Shown here one piece after another: positions 36,373 to 46,081 of a stretch of 64,000 nucleotides of DNA. The notes beneath the pieces were generated by a model. The model was not told the DNA's origin, did not search any database, and worked only from the letters and a program-made list of their open reading frames with translations. Within the stretch, counting starts at the first letter, position 1; each line of letters opens with the position of its first letter. This DNA comes from Acetobacter musti (GTDB taxonomy: Bacteria > Pseudomonadota > Alphaproteobacteria > Acetobacterales > Acetobacteraceae): the NCBI RefSeq assembly GCF_011516835.1, contig NZ_WOTB01000005.1:1-64000 (forward strand), read 5' to 3'. Position numbers and translations under genes: made by a program.

Positions 36373-37353
36373 ATGTCAGAGACCCTCATCGATCGTCGTG
36401 CGTCTCTTTACGAACCGGTCTCACATCTCATGCATCGCAACGACTGGGAACGACTCTATGCTGACGATATCGAAGCTGTTCTGCGCCTTAAAAAACAACG
36501 AGACGCCGTAATTCTTGCGCATAATTACCAGACACCTGAAATCTTCCATTGCGTGGCCGATATCCGCGGAGACAGCCTGGCCCTGGCCCGCGCCGCCCAG
36601 ACGCTCAGCCAGAGCGTGATTGTGCTTGCCGGTGTTCATTTTATGGCTGAAACCGCCAAACTGCTGAACCCGGAGAAAACGGTCCTTATCCCGGACACGC
36701 ATGCCGGATGCTCCCTTGCCGAAGGTATTACTGCCGGGGATGTCCGTGCTCTGAAAGCGGCGCATCCGGGCGTCCCGGTTGTGACCTACGTAAACTCTAC
36801 TGCTGCAGTAAAAGCGGAATCAGACATCTGCTGCACCTCTGGGAATGCGAGACGTCTCGTCGAAAGCCTGGGTGTTCCGAAAGTTATCATGATCCCGGAT
36901 GAATTTCTTGCCCGGAACATCGAGGCCGAGACCGGCATCGAGATGGTCACCTGGCCGGCTCACTGTGAAGTTCATGAACGCTTCACACCACAGGAAATCC
37001 GGCAATATCGCCGTATCCATAAAGGCGTCACCGTCATTGCTCACCCGGAGTGTCCGCCGGAAGTCGTCGCTGAAGCTGACTATTCAGGTTCGACGGCTCA
37101 GATGCAGGATTATATCGCCATGAAGCAGCCCGAAAAAGTCCTGCTGGTGACGGAATGTTCCATGAGTGATAACCTTTCGGTTCTGTTTCCGGCCACCAGC
37201 TTCGTGCGTCCCTGTAATCTTTGTCCCCACATGAAGCGCATCACGCTCGCCGGTATTCGCCGCTCACTGGAAACGATGGAAACACCCGTGTCTGTTCCGG
37301 AACATCTCCAGCCGCGCGCGCGCCAGGCAGTTGAGCGAATGCTGGCCGCCTGA
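36373..37353 (+). CDS. nadA: Quinolinate synthase A
   Basis: NadA condenses iminoaspartate with dihydroxyacetone phosphate to quinolinate, the second step of de novo NAD synthesis, using an oxygen-sensitive [4Fe-4S] cluster. I start it at the ATG at 36373 (AGGAG seven bases before); it has 326 residues, and the longer frame from 36292 would swallow the operator. Cluster ligands by family position are C113 (THAGCSLAE), C198 (WPAHCEVHERF) and C281 or C284 (RPCNLCPHM). Triose-phosphate binding residues lie in ILAHNYQTPE and VTYVNSTAAVKAESD. It is the first gene of nadABC. Confidence 0.96.
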   Translation: MSETLIDRRASLYEPVSHLMHRNDWERLYADDIEAVLRLKKQRDAVILAHNYQTPEIFHCVADIRGDSLALARAAQTLSQSVIVLAGVHFMAETAKLLNPEKTVLIPDTHAGCSLAEGITAGDVRALKAAHPGVPVVTYVNSTAAVKAESDICCTSGNARRLVESLGVPKVIMIPDEFLARNIEAETGIEMVTWPAHCEVHERFTPQEIRQYRRIHKGVTVIAHPECPPEVVAEADYSGSTAQMQDYIAMKQPEKVLLVTECSMSDNLSVLFPATSFVRPCNLCPHMKRITLAGIRRSLETMETPVSVPEHLQPRARQAVERMLAA

Positions 37354-37383
37354 GAACGGATTGACGGTCAGGGAGGTATAAAA

Positions 37384-38934
37384 GTGACTACCCTCTCCCG
37401 ATACGCGGGCTGGCCCGTCATAGCCGGATCCGGCCTGGCCGGACTTTCTGCCGCTCTGCATCTGAAACATCCCTGTATTCTTCTTTCCAGCGGACCGCTC
37501 GGAGAAAACGCTGCCAGCAGCCTCGCTCAGGGCGGGCTGGCAGCGGCAATCGGCTCCGATGACACGCCTGAACTGCACGCAGCCGACACACTCGCCGCCG
37601 GGGTCGGTCTCTGCGATCCGAAGGTTGTCCGCGAGATAACTGCCGCCGGTCCTCAGACTGTCGAAACTCTTCTGAACTGGGACGTTCCTTTCGCACGGAC
37701 TGCCAGTGGAGATCTCGCGCTTCATCTTGAGGCAGCCCATTCCCGCCATCGCATCGTCTATGCTAACGGTGATGCCAGCGGAGCCGCGATCATGAAAGCT
37801 CTCGCTGCGCGCGTGAGAAACACACCTCGCATCGCAGTACTTGAAAACACGATTCTCACCGGTCTGCACACCGAAGATAATGAACTTCATGGTGTCTGGA
37901 CAAATCATGGATTCATTCCCACCAGGGGGTGTGTGATCGCGAGCGGCGGTATAGGCGCACTCTATGCCGGAGCCACCAGCCCCATAAGCTGCACCGGCAC
38001 CGGACTGGCCATCGCAGCCCGTGCCGGTGCAGATCTCATCGATATGGAATTCACCCAGTTTCATCCGACGGCCCTTGATACCGGGACCTGCTCTGGCCGT
38101 CGCCCCCTGATCAGTGAAGCCGTCCGTGGCGCGGGTGGACGCCTCATTGACGAAACCGGGCGAAACTTTACCGATGAGCTGGCTCCCAGGGATATCGTCG
38201 CACGTGCGATTGCCGCCTGTCAGCGAGAAGGTCACAGGGTTTTCCTGGATGCACGCTCCCTGTCTGGCGGGCGTTTCTCAATGTTGTTTCCAGGAATCAC
38301 AGCTGCGTGTCGCGCTGCAGGGATTAATCCTGATCAGCAACTCATACCTGTGCGACCAGCGATGCACTATCACATGGGCGGCATCGCTACCGATATAAAT
38401 GCCCGCACCTCTGTTACCGGCCTGTGGGCGGTGGGCGAGGCGGCCTGTAACGGACTCCATGGTGCCAACCGTCTTGCCAGCAATTCCCTGCCTGAAGCAT
38501 TTGTCACCGGTCAGTGGGCTGCCCGCGATCTCGACAACAGGTTGTCTGAGACTGTTCGCATTGTGCATCCCCGGCCGGCCGGTCGCTTTTCTGCTACATT
38601 GAATATTGGAAATGCTCTCATGGAGCATGCGGGCATTCTTCGGAATACAGCCGGTCTGAAAAGTCTTCTTAAAAAAACTGGTCCATATATTAATTATGAC
38701 CAGAACGCCCTGGTGGCAGCTCTCGTTGCACAGGCGGCATTAAACCGACACAGAAGTCGGGGCAGTCATTTTAGGACAGACGATGTTTCCGCAGAGACCC
38801 ACGAGATGCGGCCCGGGACGGAGACCTTTAAAAGCCAGCAAAGCAACCTGAACATATCTGCACAGGTTTTCACGCGGCAGATAATTTCTGCAAGAGACGT
38901 CACTCCTGAAAAGGTTTTTGAACAATGTCTGTAA
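37384..38934 (+). CDS. nadB: L-aspartate oxidase
   Basis: NadB is the flavoenzyme that oxidises L-aspartate to iminoaspartate, which NadA uses. The GTG at 37384 (AGGTATAAAA before it) gives 516 residues. It has the FAD-binding GSGLAGLSAAL (15-25), SSLAQGGLAAAIG, MEFTQFHPTALD and the C-terminal NRLASNSLPEAFVTG block of the succinate-dehydrogenase/aspartate-oxidase family. Its stop overlaps the nadC start by ten bases. The last 60 residues are less conserved and poorer in G and C. It forms one operon with nadA (31-base gap) and nadC. Confidence 0.95.
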   Translation: MTTLSRYAGWPVIAGSGLAGLSAALHLKHPCILLSSGPLGENAASSLAQGGLAAAIGSDDTPELHAADTLAAGVGLCDPKVVREITAAGPQTVETLLNWDVPFARTASGDLALHLEAAHSRHRIVYANGDASGAAIMKALAARVRNTPRIAVLENTILTGLHTEDNELHGVWTNHGFIPTRGCVIASGGIGALYAGATSPISCTGTGLAIAARAGADLIDMEFTQFHPTALDTGTCSGRRPLISEAVRGAGGRLIDETGRNFTDELAPRDIVARAIAACQREGHRVFLDARSLSGGRFSMLFPGITAACRAAGINPDQQLIPVRPAMHYHMGGIATDINARTSVTGLWAVGEAACNGLHGANRLASNSLPEAFVTGQWAARDLDNRLSETVRIVHPRPAGRFSATLNIGNALMEHAGILRNTAGLKSLLKKTGPYINYDQNALVAALVAQAALNRHRSRGSHFRTDDVSAETHEMRPGTETFKSQQSNLNISAQVFTRQIISARDVTPEKVFEQCL

Positions 38935-39782
38935 TATCGCTGCCCGACATCCTGTGGGAACCTGTCATCCGCAATGCACTTCTTGAAGATCTCGGCATTG
39001 GCGGAGATATCACCACGCAGGCTCTGGTTGAACCTGGTCAGATACTGAAAGCCATTTTTCGGGCTCGCAAACCCGGTGTTGTTGCGGGATTGCAGGGAGC
39101 AAAACTGGCTTTCACGCTCCTCGACCCCGAGACCCGCTTCAATGCCAGCCTTACAGATGGCGACATTCTTTATCCTGACGTCGTTATCGCCACTGTCGAG
39201 GGCAGGGCCGAAAGTATACTTGGTGGAGAGCGTACTGCGCTTAATCTGCTTTCCCATCTCAGCGGGATAGCCACCATTACCCGCCAGATATCCGATGCGG
39301 TTTCCGGGACTAAGGCCCGCATTACCTGCACCAGAAAAACCCTTCCGGGACTAAGGTCTTTACAAAAATATGCTGTCAGAGCCGGAGGGGGACACAATCA
39401 TCGATATCGCCTTGATGACGCTATCCTGATCAAGGATAACCATCTTGCTCTCTGTGGCGGAGATGTCGTCTCCGCTCTTCAGACCGCACGCAGCCGCGCC
39501 GGTCACCTCGTCAAAATCGAACTCGAAGTTGACACTATCGAGCAACTTGAAAAAGCTCTCTCCTGTAACATCGCCGATTGCTATCTTCTCGATAATATGG
39601 ATCTGCCAGCACTGCGACAGGCTGTAAATCTCATTGACAATCGGGCCATTGCAGAAGCGTCCGGCGGCATCACCCCGGAAACAGCCCGTTCTGTCGCGGA
39701 GACGGGCGTGGACGTGTTATCTCTGGGATGGCTTACTCACAGTGTCCAGGCGCTCGATATCGGACTCGACATCCTTCATTGA
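38925..39782 (+). CDS. nadC: Nicotinate-nucleotide pyrophosphorylase (carboxylating)
   Basis: NadC turns quinolinate and PRPP into nicotinate mononucleotide, the step that links nadAB to NAD. The 285 residues include the active-site blocks TCTRKTLPGLRSLQKYAVRAGGGHNHRYRLDDAILIKDNH, KIELEVDT (Glu and Asp of the site) and LSLGWLTHS near the end. It overlaps nadB by ten bases, so translation is coupled. A palindrome, ACGTTCA-A-TGAACGT (39809-39823), lies just after the stop. Confidence 0.96.
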   Translation: MSVISLPDILWEPVIRNALLEDLGIGGDITTQALVEPGQILKAIFRARKPGVVAGLQGAKLAFTLLDPETRFNASLTDGDILYPDVVIATVEGRAESILGGERTALNLLSHLSGIATITRQISDAVSGTKARITCTRKTLPGLRSLQKYAVRAGGGHNHRYRLDDAILIKDNHLALCGGDVVSALQTARSRAGHLVKIELEVDTIEQLEKALSCNIADCYLLDNMDLPALRQAVNLIDNRAIAEASGGITPETARSVAETGVDVLSLGWLTHSVQALDIGLDILH

Positions 39783-40517
39783 AGGCAGGTCAGTCCCTGG
39801 CAGTTAGTACGTTCAATGAACGTGACAACAACCGGAAGCAGGAGAAACAGGTTTCAATCTGTCGATTATCACGATTTATCCTCAGTTATTTTGTCCCTAT
39901 AGAAATACAAAAACTATATAGTATGACGGTCGATATTTTTCGTAATGACAAGCATTTCGGGAAGAATCGCAATATCAGGACCGGTTATCCGATGATGTCG
40001 CGCGAGATAGCATTTCTCAAAATGCCAGTGCCTGATTTTAACATTGTAAGCGATAGCATTGCCGACTGAATGCCACCTGATGAGACCATGAAGTTCAGCG
40101 AGCGTCATCATCCGGTTCTCAGGCAGCCAGCAGGACGATTTTCAGGCTTGACATGCTCAAGTCCGGATTTCATCATAACGGATGTTCGTCAGATTTGCGT
40201 TTTCTACCCGGAATCATTCAGTTTCAGAGCATAGAGTCGGCAAGTCTTCCATCCGGAAAAGATGTTTCTTTCTAAAAACAAAAGGCATATGCAGCCTTTT
40301 CCATGTCACATACTGGACCTCGGGTCTGGAATCCCAGAATTTTCTCTTTCCGTCATCTCAGGATAACTCCTGGCAAAATATCCGGACCGGTAGTCTGATT
40401 GCATTGCAAACAGTTTCAGAGCCCACCCTGACAACAATCAGCAATACCGTAGAAGGACCACGTGAGCATGCGTGGTCCATATGTAATTTGGAAATTCCCC
40501 GCTTCGCGTCGTTCGCA
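39783..40517. other. 735-base gap between nadC and the chemoreceptor gene
   Basis: It is AT-rich with no gene I can support. It holds the palindrome at 39809-39823 and a stem GGACCACG/CGTGGTCC (40455-40478). A 65-codon minus-strand frame at 39914-40111 has no family. The plus strand turns from C-rich to G-rich towards its right end. It may contain decayed mobile DNA. Confidence 0.35.
40455..40478 (-). terminator. Hairpin downstream of the chemoreceptor gene
   Basis: An 8-base perfect stem, GGACCACG/CGTGGTCC, with an 8-base loop lies 40 bases after the stop of the minus-strand gene. Only a weak TTCT follows, so it is a moderate terminator candidate. Confidence 0.4.
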
Positions 40518-42149
40518 TCATGCTATTTCGGCTGTTGGGTCCGCTTCTGCCGGACGCAATGGGCTTCCTGGACTGTGCAATCTCCTGACAGGCAAAGCGC
40601 GCGTACTGGTCAGATTTTTGATTTTTTCTGGTAGTCCGCTGCCCTCGAGGCGGAACGTGCCGAGCATGGCGCTGAGTTCCCTGACCTCAGCGGCGAGATT
40701 CCGGCTGGCTGCGGAAGTCTGCTCAACCATCGCGGCGTTCTGCTGGGTGTTATGATCAATTGTAGCGACCGCAGCGTTGACGTCCTGTAGGCCGCTGGCT
40801 TGGCCGCGCGCAGCTTCGACGATAGCAGAGATATGCTGATTAATTTCCGCGACGTCTCCAACAATGGCTTTCAGGGCGGAGCCGGTCTCACCCACGAGGG
40901 CGACGCCAGAGCGGACCTCCTCCCGTGACTGTGTGATCAGGGCCTTAATCTCCTTCGCCGCGCTGGCAGAACGCTGAGCGAGCACCCGAACCTCGGATGC
41001 GATGACGGCAAACCCCCGACCAGCCTCCCCCGCGCGGGCGGCTTCCACGCCGGCATTGAGTGCCAGGAGATTTGTCTGGAAAGCGATTTCATCCATCATA
41101 TCCGTGATGCTTCCGATTGCACCGGAAGAGCGTTCGATGGCGCTCATGGTCTCCATGGCTTTCTGGACGACGCCTTCCGACTGTTCGGCGCCTGCCCGGG
41201 AGCGTTCGACCAGATTGCCGACATCTTCGGCGCGCTTTGCGGTGGAACGCACCATGACCGTGATCTGGTCGAGGGAGGCGGCGGTTTTCTCGACGGATGC
41301 GGCCTGCTGCACGGTCCGAGCGGAGAGGTCATCAGCGGCGCGGCTGATTTCTCCTGTTGCGCTTTCGATCGAGGTGGCGACCTGTGCGACGGACAGAAGC
41401 GACTGGCGCAGAATTTCGACCGAATTGTTAAAATCTTCCCGCAGAGGGTGGTAGGCCTCCGGGAGTTCGCTGTTGATTTCGCAGGTGAGATCCTTGCGGG
41501 CGACGCCGGCCATGGCGTTACCGAACGTATCGGAGACGAGTTTCTGCTCTTCCGCGATGGCGTTGGCTTCACCGAGCTGCCGGGCTTTCTCCGCTTCGTC
41601 GATGTAGACGGAGATGGAGAGATCCATGTCGAGCAGGACAGCCTTTGCCAGGCTGCCCAGGGCCTTGCCGAAATCGGCGGCTGTCATCGACGGCCTGCTG
41701 AACAGGCCGCCTTTGGGAAAAACCTCATCGGCGGCGGCTCTGATCAGATGATCGAGGATGATGGCGTATCCGCCCATATACCAGCGTGGCTCCAGCCCGA
41801 TCCGGGCGTGCACCCTGCCGACGGTCTGTGCGCGGGTCGCATAATCCTGACTGAAATCGCCGTTTGAAATATTGCCCCAGTGTCCGGCCTGCGCGGCGGC
41901 GGCCCGGCTGATGTCCTTCTCCGAGGAGAAAAATTTCATGGTTTCCGGGGTTTTGCGCACCTGGGCGTAGAATTTGTCCAGGGCGACGGGCAGTTCCCGT
42001 TCCACCAGCGGTTTCAGCGACCGGATCGCGGCGCAGTCCGGCGGCGTCATCTGCATGAAGCGCAGGCGCTCCCGCACCACCCTGCTTTCGTCAGCGTGGC
42101 CGTGTGTCTCTGCTTCTGTGTGGTGCGGCTTCGACGATGGATTGTTCAC
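40518..42149 (-). CDS. Globin-coupled methyl-accepting chemotaxis protein (HemAT-like)
   Basis: This soluble chemoreceptor of 543 residues has no membrane helix. Residues 25-180 form a protoglobin-type sensor; the proximal haem His is H114 in [21 protein letters not shown]. Residues about 250-510 form the signalling coiled coil, with the tip [41 protein letters not shown] that contacts CheA/CheW. Such proteins sense oxygen. The N-terminal 20 residues are His/Glu-rich ([21 protein letters not shown]). No che or flagellar genes are in the window, so its partners are elsewhere. Confidence 0.93.
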   Translation of the reverse strand: MNNPSSKPHHTEAETHGHADESRVVRERLRFMQMTPPDCAAIRSLKPLVERELPVALDKFYAQVRKTPETMKFFSSEKDISRAAAAQAGHWGNISNGDFSQDYATRAQTVGRVHARIGLEPRWYMGGYAIILDHLIRAAADEVFPKGGLFSRPSMTAADFGKALGSLAKAVLLDMDLSISVYIDEAEKARQLGEANAIAEEQKLVSDTFGNAMAGVARKDLTCEINSELPEAYHPLREDFNNSVEILRQSLLSVAQVATSIESATGEISRAADDLSARTVQQAASVEKTAASLDQITVMVRSTAKRAEDVGNLVERSRAGAEQSEGVVQKAMETMSAIERSSGAIGSITDMMDEIAFQTNLLALNAGVEAARAGEAGRGFAVIASEVRVLAQRSASAAKEIKALITQSREEVRSGVALVGETGSALKAIVGDVAEINQHISAIVEAARGQASGLQDVNAAVATIDHNTQQNAAMVEQTSAASRNLAAEVRELSAMLGTFRLEGSGLPEKIKNLTSTRALPVRRLHSPGSPLRPAEADPTAEIA

Positions 42150-42658
42150 CTGATGGGGTTCCGGATCCTGGTTACGATTCTCACTGCGTGGAGACGGTAA
42201 TCAGCATTGTACAGAAGGACGTATCGCTGATATTGCCGGTCTCCGTTACAGACTGAATCACTCAGGAAGGAATTGTTTTAGTGTCCAGGCTGCCGCTATA
42301 TCTGGGTATCTGGTTCTTATGGATTACTTAATACCAGGAACGTTGCCGGTTTATCCGGAAACAATTTCGCGCATTTTGTTCTGCTTCTGCGCAAACTGTC
42401 CTATGGTCGCACCTTTCTGTTCTGCGATAAGGTCGTCGCAGAAGCTGCCGGCGCATACGCTGTCCATTATGATATCGAAACCGTAATGACAGCGGACCGG
42501 CATGAACCGGCCCTGCAGGTCGCGCGAGACAGCGGCGACACCCGGCGAATAGCATAAACCATGGTTGCGATGGGATTCTGCTATGACCACACATGCCGAC
42601 AGCCATGCCTGTAACGATTCCCCTGTTGTTTCGTTCGCGCTCTGACTGCTGTTTCGTC
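42150..42658. other. Gap with a possible small minus-strand ORF
   Basis: A 79-codon frame on the minus strand (42351-42590, starting MVIAESHRNHGLCYSP and ending MREIVSG) contains three Cys and has ordinary composition, but I know no relative. It could be a remnant or a small gene. The rest shows nothing. Confidence 0.3.
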
Positions 42659-43636
42659 ATGCCCAAAAGAAAAAATACATACGCCTCCTAGGGAGTCGCG
42701 CATTTCGATTTTCAGGGTGCGGAAAGTCTGACCGGGGTCTTCACCCGTCGTTTTGCGCCGGCACGGGCTGAACCGCTGCGACCCGGAGAGATCCCGGCGA
42801 TGCGGGGAGTGTTTGGCGCCATCGGAGGTGTCGATTTCAGCCGGGTGCATTTTCCCGGCGGGTTCAGCCTCATTCCGCAGACGCCGCTGCAGGCGGTGTT
42901 CTTCTGCCTTCCCGCTCAAGGTGTTCTGACGGTCCGGACGGAGGCTGAAAGCCTTTCCGCCACGCCTGAGACGGCTCTGGCGGTCGATACGATCGCGGCT
43001 CAGTCCCTGGAAATCCCGGCGGGCCATGCGCATTGCGCGCTGATCATCAGCCGGGCCCTGCTGGTTGAGCGGCTGTCGGTGCTGCTCGGCCGGGCGGTTG
43101 TCAGCAGTCTGGCCTTTGAGCCGCTGATGGCAGCCGGAAGCGAGCCTGTTCCGGCGCTCCGGTCGCTGCTTCATTTTCTCACAGCTCCGGATTTTGCCGG
43201 TGAGCTGAACGGGGCGAGGCTGACGGCGACGCATATCCATGAACTGCTGATCGATTTCGTGCTGGAGCGCTGGCCGAACAGCTACTCCGAGGCGCTGAAC
43301 CGGCCGCCGCCGATGGTTGCGCCGCGGCATGTGAAATGCGCCATCGATCTCATCCGGGACAATCCGCAGCATATCTCGAGCGGCGCCGAGCTGGCGGCGC
43401 TGTCGGGAGTGAGTCTGCGGTCGCTTCAGGCTGGGTTTCGCCAGTTTGCCGGGACATCGATCACGACCTATCAGCGGCGTGTCCGGCTGGAGCGGGCCCG
43501 GGAGGACATTCTGCGCGAGCCGGGAACGTCCGTTCAGGACATCGCCCTGCGCTGGGGGTTTACGAATACAGGGCGTTTCACCCGATATTTCCGGGAGGCC
43601 TATGGCGTGTCTCCGGCGCAGCTGGCGAAGCGCTGA
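42659..43636 (+). CDS. AraC-family transcriptional regulator with an in-frame TAG near its start
   Basis: From the ATG at 42800 the product has 278 residues: an AraC_binding_2-like N-terminal domain (DFSRVHFPGGFSLIP...) and a C-terminal double helix-turn-helix, residues about 180-278 (SGAELAALSGVSLRSLQAGFRQFAGTSITTYQRRVRLERA, then WGFTNTGRFTRYFREAYGVSP). Protein-like sequence clearly continues upstream in the same frame (HFDFQGAESLTGVFTRRFAPARA), back to an ATG at 42659, but a TAG stands at 42689-42691 and there is no start codon between the TAG and 42800. Either the gene carries a nonsense mutation or it is translated from 42800 with a clipped N-terminus. The target genes are unknown. Confidence 0.75.
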
Positions 43637-43669
43637 CGGTCTGCCGTTGCGGCTCTGCCGGGTGATCTG

Positions 43670-44599
43670 TCAGAACCGGGCGAGGCGTTCGGTGATGACG
43701 TCGTAGAGCGCGTCCGTGTCGCATTCTTTCAGGAAGAAGACGTTTCCGGGGAGCTTCGTGATGCCCCACCAGTCGACGGCGGTGAGACCCATGGTCAGTT
43801 CACTGCCGGTTTCGACGCGGACATTGACCTGACGGCCTTTGTAGAGGTCAGGGCGCAGGAGCCAGAGCACGGTATTGGGGTCGTGGAGCGGGCCGCCATC
43901 GGTGCCGTATTTGCCAGCCTCGAAGGCCTTTTCGAAACGGAGCCAGTCGGCGACGACCCTGCCGATGCGGTTGCCGATGGCCTCGATGCGGGCGAGGCGG
44001 GCGGCGCTGGTGTGCAGGCTGTGGGTGATGTCGAGGGGCGCCATGGTGATTTTGATGCCGGATTCCAGGACGATGGCGGCAGCGTGCGGGTCGGCATAGA
44101 CGTTGAATTCGGCGGTCGGGGTAATGTTGCCGACCTCCGCGAAGGCGCCGGACATGGTGACGATCTGGCCAATACGGGTGCGGAGCTGAGGCTCGCGGGC
44201 GAGGGCGAGGGCGATATTGGTCATGGGACCGATGGCGCAGAGCGTGATGCTGCCGGGCGGATTGTCCATGACTGTCCGAATGATGAAATCGACGGCGTGT
44301 CCGGGGGCGGCTTTCTGCGTGGGATCGGGCAGATCGGCGCCCTCGAAGCCGGTACGGCCGTGGACATGGGTGGCGTCGATGGGCGCGCGCAGGAGGGGGC
44401 GGTCAGCGCCGGCATGGACGGGGATATCGGTGCGGCCGGCGAGATCCATGGTTTTCAGGGCGTTGATGGTGGCCTGATCGACGCTGACATTGCCGGCGAC
44501 GGTTGTGACACCGAGGAGCTCGATTTCCGGGCTGATGATGGCCAGCAGGATGGTGAGGGCGTCGTCCTGGCCGGGATCGGTATCGATGATGATCTTCAT
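43670..44599 (-). CDS. Nucleoside hydrolase (IunH family)
   Basis: This enzyme splits ribonucleosides into base and ribose. The ATG at 44599, right after GGAGGC, gives 309 residues starting MKIIIDTDPGQDDA; the Asp cluster (D8, D12, D13) binds the catalytic calcium. Other blocks are HGRTGFEGADLP, EFNVYADPHAAAIVL and HDPNTVLWLLRPDLY with the conserved HDP. The longer frame back to 44968 is unlikely. Substrate preference (purine or pyrimidine) cannot be read. It converges with the AraC gene, 33 bases apart. Confidence 0.93.
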   Translation of the reverse strand: MKIIIDTDPGQDDALTILLAIISPEIELLGVTTVAGNVSVDQATINALKTMDLAGRTDIPVHAGADRPLLRAPIDATHVHGRTGFEGADLPDPTQKAAPGHAVDFIIRTVMDNPPGSITLCAIGPMTNIALALAREPQLRTRIGQIVTMSGAFAEVGNITPTAEFNVYADPHAAAIVLESGIKITMAPLDITHSLHTSAARLARIEAIGNRIGRVVADWLRFEKAFEAGKYGTDGGPLHDPNTVLWLLRPDLYKGRQVNVRVETGSELTMGLTAVDWWGITKLPGNVFFLKECDTDALYDVITERLARF

Positions 44600-44805
44600 G
44601 GTGCCTCCGCTGTCTTCCGGTGGGCTTAGACCGGATGGCGGGAGCGTGTCATCCTGTGGGGATACGCTCAGGATGCGGCCCAGCGTCACTCTCCGCACCC
44701 TGTCTCTCACGCATGATGTCTTCCCGCTCTCTGCATGGCCCTGCGGGTTGCGACACCGGATGACGGGTGCTGCAAGGACGGCGTGACTGAGGAGAGGACG
44801 CTGCG

Positions 44806-46059
44806 ATGGCCGGGGAACAGGATGCACGGGATGAGGCGCTGGTGTCTCAGTATGAGGCTTATCCTTACCCTGAGCGTGATCCGCGGGATGAGACGAAGCG
44901 GCTGCTGATCGGGAGTCCGAGTCATCTGCGGGAGATTGATTACTGGGTGTTCGGGGCGACGCGGCCACGGAGTGTGGCGTTGCGGGTTCTGATTGCTGGC
45001 TGCGGGACCGGGGACGCGGCGATCATGCTGGGCACGCATATGGCGCGGGCCGGACGGGCGGGTGAGATCGTGGCGCTGGACCGGTCAGAGAAGGCGCTGT
45101 CGGTTGCGCGGGCGCGGGCTGAGATGCGGGGGCTGGAGAATATCCGTTTCGTACAGGGGTCTCTGCTGGAGCCGGAGGCGACGGGCGACGGGCTGTTCGA
45201 CTACATCGACTGCTGTGGGGTTCTGCATCATCTGCCGGACCCGGATGCGGCGCTGGCGGGGCTGGAACAGGTGCTGGCGCCGGGCGGCGGCATGGGGCTG
45301 ATGGTTTATGCGCCGTATGGGCGGACCGGGGTTTACATGCTGCAGGATGCGCTGGCGCGTCTGGCTCCGGCGTCTGAACCGCCGAAGGAACGGCTGGATG
45401 TGGCGCGGCGGGTGATGCGTCATCTGCCGGCGACGGCGTGGCTGCGGGCGAACGGGAATTTTGGCGATCATCTGAGTGGCGGGGATGCGGGGCTTTACGA
45501 CCTGCTGCTGAATCCGCGTGACCGGGCTTATGACGTGCCGGCGCTGTTCGGTCTGCTGGACCGGACCGGGCTGACGGCGACGTGCCTGATGGAACCGTCA
45601 CGGTACGATCCGGCGCTGCTGCTGCCCGATCCACGGCTGCGGGCGCGGATTGAGGGGCTGGACCGGCGGGCGCGGGCTGCGCTGGCGGAAGAACTGGCGG
45701 GGAACATGGCGACGCATGTGGTGTATGTGGTGCGTCGTGGAAGGGAGCCGGTGCGGGCGGACCCGATGGCGCCGGAAAGTGTGCCGGTGATGCGGGAGAT
45801 TCCCGGTGCGGAGCTGGTGAAGCGGATGACACCGGACAACCGGCTGCGCTTTGCGTTCGGGACGCTGGAGGTTCTGGTTCCGCTGCCCGGTCAGGCGCGC
45901 GGGCTGCTGCCACTGATTGACGGAGTGCGGACGGTGCGGGATCTGGCGGAAGCGATGGAGAGCCGGGGCCTGTCGGCGAAGCGGTTTCCGGCAGTGTGGA
46001 AAGAGATTTTTGTGACGCTGGAAGGCCTTAACCGGGTGCTGCTGGCCCCGCCTCCCTGA
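44806..46059 (+). CDS. Class I SAM-dependent methyltransferase with C-terminal extension
   Basis: The product has 417 residues. Residues about 55-180 are a Rossmann methyltransferase domain with the SAM motif LIAGCGTGDAA (62-72), IVALDRSEKAL and the motif II/III region DYIDCCGVLHHLPDPDAALAGLEQVLAPGGGMGLMVYAPYGR. The first 50 residues (YEAYPYPERDPRDE) and the C-terminal 200 resemble a group of uncharacterised alphaproteobacterial methyltransferases with a winged-helix-like tail. The substrate is unknown. GAGGACGCTGCG precedes the ATG. It converges with the MBL hydrolase gene. Confidence 0.88.
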   Translation: MAGEQDARDEALVSQYEAYPYPERDPRDETKRLLIGSPSHLREIDYWVFGATRPRSVALRVLIAGCGTGDAAIMLGTHMARAGRAGEIVALDRSEKALSVARARAEMRGLENIRFVQGSLLEPEATGDGLFDYIDCCGVLHHLPDPDAALAGLEQVLAPGGGMGLMVYAPYGRTGVYMLQDALARLAPASEPPKERLDVARRVMRHLPATAWLRANGNFGDHLSGGDAGLYDLLLNPRDRAYDVPALFGLLDRTGLTATCLMEPSRYDPALLLPDPRLRARIEGLDRRARAALAEELAGNMATHVVYVVRRGREPVRADPMAPESVPVMREIPGAELVKRMTPDNRLRFAFGTLEVLVPLPGQARGLLPLIDGVRTVRDLAEAMESRGLSAKRFPAVWKEIFVTLEGLNRVLLAPPP

Positions 46060-46081
46060 GTGGCAGGGCTGTCACAGATGC

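Noticed and set aside
45023..45913. 296-codon minus-strand frame antisense to the methyltransferase
   Set aside because: Almost entirely Pro, Ala and Ser, which is the mirror image of G-rich codons on the other strand.
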